A DNA stretch of 22,031 nucleotides, from positions 1 to 22,031 of IMG/VR virus record IMGVR_UViG_3300022200_001730. One strand, given 5' to 3'. Numbering within the stretch: the stretch's first letter is position 1; each line of letters opens with the position of its first letter. This DNA comes from a virus. The translations under genes and the position numbers were made by a program. Under the pieces are notes generated by a model, which worked only from the letters and a program-made list of their open reading frames with translations, was not told the DNA's origin and ran no database searches. Of the stretch, positions 12,195-18,463 are shown one piece after another.

Positions 12195-12427
12195 TGAAAG
12201 CAAAGAAGAAATCATCAGCGCATTACTACCGCAAGAATAAGAAGTCTCGTGATAAGAAGAAGGCTTACGACAAGAAGTACCACTCAACAGCTGAGAGAAG
12301 AAAGTACCGTGCGTTCTTGGTAAAGAAGAACCGTGAGGCTGGAACATACGGCAACGGTGATGGTAAAGACTACGATCACGGAGAGCGTAAGTTTATGAGT
12401 GCAAAACGTAACAGAAGCAAGAAATAA
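12194..12427 (+). CDS. Very basic HNH-like small virion-type protein, 77 aa
   Basis: Begins MKAKKKSSAHYYRKNKKSRD and is about 45% Lys/Arg. The second half, containing GNGDGKDYDHGERKF and ending in NRSKK, resembles short phage proteins built on a degenerate HNH fold (GDGKxxDH...NRSKK pattern). The single DH pair and missing later His make nuclease activity doubtful. It overlaps both neighbours by one base (TAATG). The N-terminal tag is shared with the flanking genes. DNA-binding or packaging roles in the virion are possible (inference from charge and context). Confidence 0.65.
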   Translation: MKAKKKSSAHYYRKNKKSRDKKKAYDKKYHSTAERRKYRAFLVKKNREAGTYGNGDGKDYDHGERKFMSAKRNRSKK

Positions 12428-12795
12428 TGAAGGCTAAGAAGAAATACGAAGAAGGAGGAAAGCTTCCAAAAGGCAAAAAGCCAAGCAAACCTAACTACGG
12501 TAAGACAGAAACATTCCAAGACTACAAGTCTGCTGCCGCAGCATTTACTGACTACAACCCACAGAGCGATACAGTGTTTGTTGGAACTTCTATAGACCCA
12601 GGAGTTGCACAGAAAAAAGCTGGAATGGCTTCTTCTATATCTGCCTCAAAGGGAGCTTCTGAAGCAAACTACAACGACCAGAAGGTTTACAGAACCAAAA
12701 ACGAAGCTGGTCAAACAGTGTACGTACACCTAAAGAAGCACGACAAAAGGGAATACAAGAGGGGTGGAATGATTGCTAAAAGAAAAAAATGCTAA
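12427..12795 (+). CDS. Basic hypothetical structural-arm protein with MKAKKKYEEGG start, 122 aa
   Basis: Starts MKAKKKYEEGGKLPKGKKPS and ends YKRGGMIAKRKKC, so short basic Y-x-x-GG motifs stand at both ends. The middle has an Ala-rich helix (YKSAAAAFTDYNP) and a segment VYRTKNEAGQTVYVHLKKHD that reads like beta strands. No family recognised. It is joined by TAATG overlaps to genes on both sides, implying coupled translation of the tagged set. Confidence 0.7.
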   Translation: MKAKKKYEEGGKLPKGKKPSKPNYGKTETFQDYKSAAAAFTDYNPQSDTVFVGTSIDPGVAQKKAGMASSISASKGASEANYNDQKVYRTKNEAGQTVYVHLKKHDKREYKRGGMIAKRKKC

Positions 12796-12953
12796 TGAAA
12801 GCCTCTCGCAAAAAAGTAATGGTAGAAGCTCCTTCTGGGTATCACTGGATGCTCGAGAAGGGGCGCTACTACCTTATGCCCCACGAAGGTAAATTTGTAC
12901 CGCACGAGAACGCTTCTCTAAAAGCACCGTTCAAGGTTAAATCGGCACACTAA
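12795..12953 (+). CDS. Small hypothetical protein with MKASRKK start, 52 aa
   Basis: ATG 12795 overlaps the previous TAA and the frame ends at TAA 12951-12953. It begins MKASRKKVMVEAPSGYHWML and contains KGRYYLMPHEGKFVPHENAS. The aromatic/His-rich core and Lys-rich ends resemble its neighbours. It is the last member of the MKAKKK-like set and overlaps the 3' end of the convergent minus-strand regulator by 17 bases. Confidence 0.7.
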   Translation: MKASRKKVMVEAPSGYHWMLEKGRYYLMPHEGKFVPHENASLKAPFKVKSAH

Positions 12954-13371
12954 TCTGCTCCTCTCCTTCGAGCTTTCTGTAGAACTTCTGGACAAGCAGT
13001 CTGGCTTTCTGTGTTAAGGCATAGCGTACCCTGTAGTTAAACTTGCTTTCATAAAACATAGCTTCTTCGTATCCAGATGGAGACAGCTTATCGTAATACT
13101 TATATATGTAACCAGAGGTCTGTAGAGGATAGATAATCTTCTTTGCAGTCTGTGCCTTGCTGGTGAAGTAATCGTTGCTTATTCTATCGAGTGTAAAGAA
13201 CTCATAGTCGTATGCAAATATCATAAAGTTCATCTGAGACTCCGTAACATCATAGTTACCAGCTATATCTCGCTGGACTAGCCTAATGTATTTCAAGTAG
13301 CTTCGAGAGATTGTATCTGGGTTCTTCATTTTGAAGTCCCGAAACATACTCTTCTTAGAGTGCTTTGGCAT
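12937..13371 (-). CDS. Putative winged-helix (MarR-like) transcriptional regulator
   Basis: From ATG 13371 (MPKHSKKSMFRDF) the protein is 144 residues; an upstream in-frame ATG at 13449 would precede the promoter and is rejected. The order ESQMNFMIFAYDYEFFTLDRI, TSKAQTAKKIIYPLQTSGYI, and RYALTQKARLLVQKFY matches a MarR-type layout: helix, recognition helix, beta-wing, then a YxLTxKGRxLV-like helix (here YALTQKARLLV). It runs against the late genes and is convergent with the MKAKKK set. Its promoter overlaps that of the fibre gene at 13408, so it may control that switch or bind the palindrome at 5070-5085 (inference). Confidence 0.6.
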   Translation of the reverse strand: MPKHSKKSMFRDFKMKNPDTISRSYLKYIRLVQRDIAGNYDVTESQMNFMIFAYDYEFFTLDRISNDYFTSKAQTAKKIIYPLQTSGYIYKYYDKLSPSGYEEAMFYESKFNYRVRYALTQKARLLVQKFYRKLEGEEQISVPI

Positions 13372-13377
13372 TTTTAT

Positions 13378-13385
13378 TAAATTTG
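13378..13385 (+). promoter_or_regulatory. -7 element for the fibre gene
   Basis: TAAATTTG on the plus strand, start of transcription expected near 13390, about 18 bases before ATG 13408. The -33 element is weak. It points toward the opposing -7 element at 13395-13402. Confidence 0.5.
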
Positions 13386-13394
13386 CATAGAATA

Positions 13395-13402
13395 CAAATA
13401 TA
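13395..13402 (-). promoter_or_regulatory. -7 element for the winged-helix regulator
   Basis: TATATTTG on the minus strand, with TTTG 18 bases upstream as a -33 element inside the first codons of the fibre gene. Expected transcription start is near 13390, about 20 bases before ATG 13371. Confidence 0.6.
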
Positions 13403-13407
13403 CAGAA

Positions 13408-14634
13408 ATGGCTACTCTTACAAATACGAAAGTAAAAGACACATACCAAACGCTACTCAAACTAACATCTGGCTCAGTAGGAGGTGGATATACTGTGGTG
13501 CAAGACGGAGAGGCAAACGACTCTGGCTTATCGCTATCTACATCAAGAGTTGGTGTGTTGGCACTTACTTTTATTAATCAGCCACCAACTGGTTCTGGCT
13601 TAACAGCAGCTCTTTTCTCAGACCCAACAAGCGGTGATGTTTACAAACAAGAGTTAGCAGCATCTGCATTCACAAACACAAGCGTTGTTGCTGGAACTGG
13701 CATCTCTGTAACAGGAGGATTCCCAACATTTACTGTAACGAATACTGCTCCAGATCAAGTTGTTTCATTCACAGGTACTGATATAAGCATTGGTGGTGCG
13801 TATCCAAACTTCAATTTGGTAAATACAGCGCCTGACCAAGTAGTTAGCATCAGCGCTGGTTCAGACCTCAACGTCACTGGAACTTATCCATCGTTTACAT
13901 TGAATCACACCATCAATAGTTTTTCTATTGTGAGTGATGGAACACCTGCACAGCCTGTTAGTGCTGGAGCTGCAAACAGCTCTATAAATATTGTTGGCGG
14001 AACTGGAATTACTACAGCAGCAGACAACACAACAAAAACAATTACAATCATCAATGATTCCCCAGACCAGACAGTATCTATATCTGGCACAAACGGAATC
14101 GCTGTTACAGGAACATATCCATCATTCACAATTGATGGAAGCGCTGTTCAAGGAGGAGGCGTAAACGAAGAAATGTTTGTTGGTACTCCAGAGTCTCCAT
14201 ATGTTCTTGGACCTGGATCAACTCAAATTGTAGCTTTCTCACAGCCTAACAACTCTATAGAAACCAACTCATACCACTTTGGAACTGCTCCTGCTCAGTT
14301 AGACCTTGGTCCTGGGGGCGCATCTATTCAGAATGTTTCTGGACAGAAGCTTGTTGTGTATATAGACATGGCTTCTTACGTAGATGTTCAGTCTCCTAAT
14401 TCTGATATAACATATACCCTTGAAAGATTTGATGGTGCTGTTTGGAGTGCTGTAAAATCGGTAACGAGATACAAAGGCGCTTCTGGAGCTCAAGTTGATT
14501 CATTCTGGGGAATATTTAATCTAGACACGGGTGAGGCTCTTAGAGTTTCATTATCTTCGGTATCTGGTAGTATCATATTTACTCAGCAGAGCCAAATAAA
14601 ATTTGAAGTAAAAGAAACAGGTAATATCATTTAA
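13408..14634 (+). CDS. Repeat-containing fibre or head-decoration protein
   Basis: The 408-residue protein starts MATLTNTKVKDTYQTLLKLT, a start I associate with phage fibre and decoration proteins. Residues ~95-170 and ~211-245 hold four degenerate repeats of the form ...VTGTYPSFTxxN-xAPDQVVSxxG..., in which TYPSFT and PDQVVS recur. After a Gly-rich hinge (QGGGVNEE, ~248-255) the last ~150 residues form a beta-rich terminal domain (YTLERFDGAVWSAVKSV, QQSQIKFEVKE) that could be a jelly-roll head. No catalytic motif. A trimeric, host-contacting fibre is the likeliest role. It has its own promoter overlapping that of the regulator. Confidence 0.7.
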   Translation: MATLTNTKVKDTYQTLLKLTSGSVGGGYTVVQDGEANDSGLSLSTSRVGVLALTFINQPPTGSGLTAALFSDPTSGDVYKQELAASAFTNTSVVAGTGISVTGGFPTFTVTNTAPDQVVSFTGTDISIGGAYPNFNLVNTAPDQVVSISAGSDLNVTGTYPSFTLNHTINSFSIVSDGTPAQPVSAGAANSSINIVGGTGITTAADNTTKTITIINDSPDQTVSISGTNGIAVTGTYPSFTIDGSAVQGGGVNEEMFVGTPESPYVLGPGSTQIVAFSQPNNSIETNSYHFGTAPAQLDLGPGGASIQNVSGQKLVVYIDMASYVDVQSPNSDITYTLERFDGAVWSAVKSVTRYKGASGAQVDSFWGIFNLDTGEALRVSLSSVSGSIIFTQQSQIKFEVKETGNII

Positions 14635-14635
14635 T

Positions 14636-14974
14636 ATGAATGAAAGACAGAAAGAGTGCATTCTCGAGATACAAGACCTAATGCTTGCGATTAATGCAGT
14701 TGTAAAAAAGTACGAACTTGAGAATGAGTTCATAGCCTGTCTTGCTGTTGGATTTATAGATATGGAAAGCTCATACGTTGATGAAGACGGTGACGAGAGA
14801 GCTAATATGAATCTGCTTTCTACATTTTCTGTATCTGACGAAAACGAATTAGACGACCTCCTTTCTTACTGTGTAGAGGCATACGCATCACAAGTAGAAG
14901 AAGACTCAAAGCCTGATACCTCAAGCATTGATTACTGGCTAAACCTTGGCCGTAAGGACGGAGATATAAATTAA
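14636..14974 (+). CDS. Acidic hypothetical protein, 112 aa
   Basis: Very acidic helical protein beginning MNERQKECILEIQDLMLAIN, with an Asp/Glu-rich middle (YVDEDGDERANMN) and C-terminus (EEDSKPDTSS). It lies one base after the fibre stop and 5 bases before the next gene, within the late operon. Function unknown; strongly acidic small proteins in this position can act as scaffolding or assembly factors, but nothing specific supports it. Confidence 0.7.
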   Translation: MNERQKECILEIQDLMLAINAVVKKYELENEFIACLAVGFIDMESSYVDEDGDERANMNLLSTFSVSDENELDDLLSYCVEAYASQVEEDSKPDTSSIDYWLNLGRKDGDIN

Positions 14975-14979
14975 ATAAA

Positions 14980-15210
14980 ATGATTAGAAAAATTATTATC
15001 GGGCGTGATCCAAAGGACGCTATGGCGTACTATGTGGGTATGCGTGCTGGATCTGGAAAAGTAAGCGCAATCGTTGAAGACGAGGCGCATTTACATAGAT
15101 ACAATAAGAAACGGTATCTGATTTACATTGAGAACGAGGATGGGAATATGATTTGGAAAGCAGTGGATGATATGCCGTGCATTCTTGAGTATGACCTAAA
15201 CTTCGATTGA
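14980..15210 (+). CDS. Hypothetical protein, 76 aa
   Basis: Small alpha/beta protein beginning MIRKIIIGRDPKDAMAYYVG, with strands (KVSAIVED, KRYLIYIEN) and DGNMIWKAVDDMPCILEYDL. Codon context and 1-6 base spacing to neighbours support it. No family recognised with certainty. Confidence 0.7.
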   Translation: MIRKIIIGRDPKDAMAYYVGMRAGSGKVSAIVEDEAHLHRYNKKRYLIYIENEDGNMIWKAVDDMPCILEYDLNFD

Positions 15211-15211
15211 T

Positions 15212-15790
15212 ATGCAGCCATTACATCATTTTGTGGTCAAGCTTCCACAAAAGTTCAAGGATAAAATAAACGTTGGAGGAATAGAACTCGAGCTTGTAGC
15301 AAAGTTTAATGAGTTCCAACACAGGTTCAACTATGGTCATATAGTTGCAGCACCTACTGCATTTAAAGACGCTCCATACATTGGTCAAATACTATACTTC
15401 CACCACCATGTTGTGATGGAGCAAATCTATGACATCGGTGACGACTTATATCTTGTTAACTACGATCCAAACGGAGGATATGGAAACCATGCTATCGCAA
15501 TCGAAGACGAAGCTGGTGATATTACTATGCTTGGTGATTGGTGTTTCGTTTTACCCCCAGATGAGGAGGAAGAGACAACAACTGCTTCTGGCCTCATTCT
15601 TGAGCTCAAAAAAGAACCAAAACTGGAAGGCGAACTACTCGCCCTACCCAGAAGTGCAGAATGGTTTGGAGTGGGCGTTGGTGAGGTGGTGGGCTACCGA
15701 AAGAATTCGCAGTATGAAATGGAACTTCTTGACGGCACTAAGGTGTACCGTATGAGAGCAACTGAATTAATGTATGCCAAAGAAAAGTAA
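15212..15790 (+). CDS. Tandem GroES-like co-chaperonin, 192 aa
   Basis: The second half is clearly GroES-like: WCFVLPPDEEEETTTASGLI, GELLALP, VGVGEVVGYRKN and DGTKVYRMRATELMYAKE follow the GroES order (strand, mobile loop with TASGI/LIL, G-x-V-x-A, kvGdxV, ylvlre-x-dil-a). The first half shows the same plan: FVVKLPQKFKDKINVGGIEL, YGHIVAAP, IGQILYFHHH and GDDLYLV. So two GroES domains appear fused, at about 1-95 and 105-192. GroES caps GroEL; phage versions such as T4 gp31 replace host GroES for capsid folding. The TASGLIL segment is in the mobile-loop position that contacts GroEL. Two-domain GroES proteins are known from plant chloroplast Cpn20. Position just before the terminase fits a head-assembly role. 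Confidence 0.75.
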   Translation: MQPLHHFVVKLPQKFKDKINVGGIELELVAKFNEFQHRFNYGHIVAAPTAFKDAPYIGQILYFHHHVVMEQIYDIGDDLYLVNYDPNGGYGNHAIAIEDEAGDITMLGDWCFVLPPDEEEETTTASGLILELKKEPKLEGELLALPRSAEWFGVGVGEVVGYRKNSQYEMELLDGTKVYRMRATELMYAKEK

Positions 15791-16067
15791 ATTCAATACA
15801 GTAGAGGCATCAGAAAGACTTTTGTCTTCTATGGAGATAGCCATTAATAATATGATTGATGAAATCAGAAAGCCTGTTGATGGCGAGCTATCTGGTTCTC
15901 AGAGAAAAGCAGAACTACAGAGTATTAAACAAACAGCAACAGATGCAAAAGAACTCCTTATCGAATACCAGCGACTCGAGCAAATGGTCAGAGAACTTAA
16001 AGAAACAGGAGGTATTGAAGAAGAGCAAGACTACTCTGGAGGATTTGCGGAGAAGTTCTCCAAGTAG
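15774..16067 (+). CDS. Helical protein next to terminase; possible small terminase subunit, 97 aa
   Basis: Begins MPKKSKFNTVEASERLLSSM and is almost entirely helical (INNMIDEIRK; RKAELQSIKQTATDAKELLI; YQRLEQMVRELK) with a short Gly-rich acidic tail. It overlaps the GroES-like gene by 17 bases. Its place directly before the large terminase gene and its helical, basic N-terminus fit a small terminase subunit, but no DNA-binding motif is certain, so the call rests on context. Confidence 0.5.
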   Translation: MPKKSKFNTVEASERLLSSMEIAINNMIDEIRKPVDGELSGSQRKAELQSIKQTATDAKELLIEYQRLEQMVRELKETGGIEEEQDYSGGFAEKFSK

Positions 16068-16091
16068 TCAAGTCTTCCTGTACTGGGATTT

Positions 16092-16235
16092 TTAGTAACT
16101 TGCCCAGTAGTTTGCGTGGGAGTGAATGGCGCTTATATCACAGTTTTCGAAGACACATGATTGAGCCGCCACACTCTTGCTCGATGAACAAGAAGCAAGC
16201 CCCCACAAAGCAATAAGTAATAATAGCTTTTTCAT
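16092..16235 (-). CDS. Small lipoprotein antisense to the terminase leader, 47 aa
   Basis: On the minus strand ATG 16235 opens MKKLLLLIALWGLASCSSSK: a basic start, hydrophobic core and lipobox L-A-S-C (Cys16), a textbook signal peptidase II signal. The mature part is about 32 residues with two more Cys (SCVFENC) and ends HANYWASY. A -7-like TATATTTA (16264-16257) lies 22 bases upstream. It is the only gene in this gap (16068-16279) and opposes the late transcript. Phage lipoproteins are known as superinfection-exclusion or lysis (Rz1-type) factors; either is possible. Composition is not Pro-rich as in Rz1. Confidence 0.65.
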   Translation of the reverse strand: MKKLLLLIALWGLASCSSSKSVAAQSCVFENCDISAIHSHANYWASY

Positions 16236-16279
16236 AGGGCTTATGTTAATTTAATGTAAATATACAGAAATAAAATGAA

Positions 16280-18409
16280 ATGGCGGGTCTTAAGAAAATT
16301 GAGGGGTATGATGACTACGTTATCAACATATGTCCCAACGATACAGCTGGAGAGGTCATCACAATCGGTGATGTTGATATTCAGCTTCCCAAAGCTCCAA
16401 AAGACGAAGACATACTCAACTATGGAAGGGATGTATCTATGCAAATGTGGCAAAGACTTCCTGTGCCAAGAGAGTTGCAAAGGATTCGTTCTATGGATGA
16501 GTGGTTCGAGATGCCTTCGGACTTCAAAAAACGCTTCTCTACGTATATCGAACAGGAGTTTAAACGTAGGCGTGAGGGCGTTTGGTTTTTCAATAATGGC
16601 AGGCCTGTCTACATTACAGGGAGACACTATATGATGCTACAGTGGTCGAAGCTGGATATCGGCTACGGCTACTACTTAGAGTTTCAACGTAGGCTGTTTC
16701 TTCATTTCGCAGCCATAGAATCAGACCCAAGATCTATAGGGCAGAATTATGTAAAATGTAGACGTTCGGGATACACGAATATGTCTGCTGCAATACTTGT
16801 AGACGAAGGAACACAGGTAAAGGATAAACTGCTAGGTATACAGTCTAAGACAGGTAAGGATGCACAGGAGAATATCTTTATGAAAAAGGTAGTCCCAATG
16901 TTCAAGAGCTATCCGTTCTTTTTTAAGCCTATACAAGACGGTACAACCAACCCACGTATGGAACTTGCATTTCGTGAACCATCCAAGCGTATAACAAAGA
17001 GTAACAAAACATCCAACAAAGGAGAAGCTCTAAACACAGTAATAAACTGGAAAAACACCACAAATAACGCATACGATGGAGAAAAACTACATATGCTCTA
17101 CCTTGATGAGAGCGGTAAATGGGAAAAGCCTACTGACATCCGTGAAGCTTGGCGTATTGAACGTACTTGTCTTATTGTCGGACGTAAGATTGTTGGCAAG
17201 TGCCTTATGGGTTCGACTGTCAATCCTATGGATAAAGGCGGAAAGCAATATAAAGAGCTTTGGAGGGACTCAGACCCAAGAGAAAGAAACGCCAACGGAA
17301 GAACAAAGACTGGGCTTTATAGACTTTTTATACCAGCCTACGAAGCCTTGGAGGGGTTCTTTGACAAGTACGGAAATCCAATCATCGAAGACCCAGAAGA
17401 ACCAGTAGAAACCATTGATGGTGACTTTGTATCAATAGGTGCGAAGACATACTTGAAAAACGAAAGAGACGCACTAAAGAGTGACGCAAGAGAATTGAAC
17501 GAATTTATACGTCAGTTTCCGTTCACTGTAGATGAGGCAATGCGTGACTCGATAGAGGGATCTACATTTAACATCGGTAAGATATACGAGCAAGTGCAGT
17601 ACAACCAAGAGCTGTATCCAGACCCAGTTGTCCGTGGTAACTTTAGCTGGAAAGATGGCATTGCCGACAGTGAGGTCGTATTCAGTCCAAATGCACAAGG
17701 CAGGTGGAGAATTGCTTGGATGCCTAAGCCAGAAATCAGAAACAAGTACGTAATTAAGTACGGAAAGAAACACCCAGCAAACGACCATATAGGTGTAGGA
17801 GGCGTGGATAGTTATGATTTGGACTCTACCGTTGACAACAGAGGCTCAAAGGGAGCTTGTCATCTTTACAACAAGTTTAGCATGGCTGCCCCTGCCAATA
17901 TGTTTGTTGCCGAGTACGCATCGAGACCGCCTCTTGCAAAGATATTTTACGAAGACATTCTGATGGCAGCTGTATTCTACGGATACCCACTGCTTATAGA
18001 GAATAACAAGTACGGCATTGTAAGGCATTTTGAGGCACGTGGATACGAAGAATATGTAATGAAGCGTCCAGAGCATTTAAAGGCCCCTAATGCGGCTTCA
18101 AACGTCAAAACAAGGGGTATACCATCTAACTCGCAAGACGTAATTCAAGCTCATGCTCACGCTATTGAAGCATATGTTGAGGAACACGTTGGAATTAACA
18201 GCGAAACTGGAGAGATGGGCAAAATGTACTTCAACAGAACACTTGAAGATTGGATTGGATACAAAATAGATGACCGTACTAAGTTTGACCTTACTATTAG
18301 CTCTGGTTTAGCCCTACTTGCTGCTCAGAAATTAAAAGAAGAAAAAAAGCAATCAAATTTTGATGACAAGAAGTTTTTTAGACGCTTTACACAAGAGATA
18401 AGACGCTAA
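16280..18409 (+). CDS. terL: Terminase large subunit
   Basis: The 709-residue protein packages DNA into proheads. The ATPase part has KCRRSGYTN (159-167) in the Walker A position. Its Lys is at the first position rather than before the Ser/Thr, like the deviant KSARVGYSK of lambda gpA. LHMLYLDESG (270-279) is Walker B with catalytic Glu277, and GSTVN (311-315) is the coupling motif. The C-terminal RNase H-like nuclease shows GGVDSYDLD (Asp510), LLIENNKYG (Glu574) and KFDLTISSGLALLA (Asp670) in the expected order. Start ATG 16280 is preceded by another out-of-frame ATG at 16274. The gene follows a likely small-subunit gene and precedes the portal, the usual packaging order. Confidence 0.93.
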   Translation: MAGLKKIEGYDDYVINICPNDTAGEVITIGDVDIQLPKAPKDEDILNYGRDVSMQMWQRLPVPRELQRIRSMDEWFEMPSDFKKRFSTYIEQEFKRRREGVWFFNNGRPVYITGRHYMMLQWSKLDIGYGYYLEFQRRLFLHFAAIESDPRSIGQNYVKCRRSGYTNMSAAILVDEGTQVKDKLLGIQSKTGKDAQENIFMKKVVPMFKSYPFFFKPIQDGTTNPRMELAFREPSKRITKSNKTSNKGEALNTVINWKNTTNNAYDGEKLHMLYLDESGKWEKPTDIREAWRIERTCLIVGRKIVGKCLMGSTVNPMDKGGKQYKELWRDSDPRERNANGRTKTGLYRLFIPAYEALEGFFDKYGNPIIEDPEEPVETIDGDFVSIGAKTYLKNERDALKSDARELNEFIRQFPFTVDEAMRDSIEGSTFNIGKIYEQVQYNQELYPDPVVRGNFSWKDGIADSEVVFSPNAQGRWRIAWMPKPEIRNKYVIKYGKKHPANDHIGVGGVDSYDLDSTVDNRGSKGACHLYNKFSMAAPANMFVAEYASRPPLAKIFYEDILMAAVFYGYPLLIENNKYGIVRHFEARGYEEYVMKRPEHLKAPNAASNVKTRGIPSNSQDVIQAHAHAIEAYVEEHVGINSETGEMGKMYFNRTLEDWIGYKIDDRTKFDLTISSGLALLAAQKLKEEKKQSNFDDKKFFRRFTQEIRR

Positions 18410-18429
18410 TAGACAGGTGTTTATTTTCG

Positions 18430-18437
18430 TATATTTG
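18430..18437 (+). promoter_or_regulatory. -7 element upstream of the portal gene
   Basis: TATATTTG lies in the 54-base gap between terminase and portal, with transcription start expected near 18442 and a leader of about 22 bases. The -33 region is poor, so it may be weak or need an activator. Confidence 0.55.
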
Positions 18438-18463
18438 CAAGGAAGTATTTTGCGAAAGGCTAT

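Noticed and set aside
13372-13449. Longer N-terminus for the winged-helix regulator
   Set aside because: It extends across the regulator's own promoter and into the fibre gene; its residues (Phe/Cys-rich) do not look like the rest.
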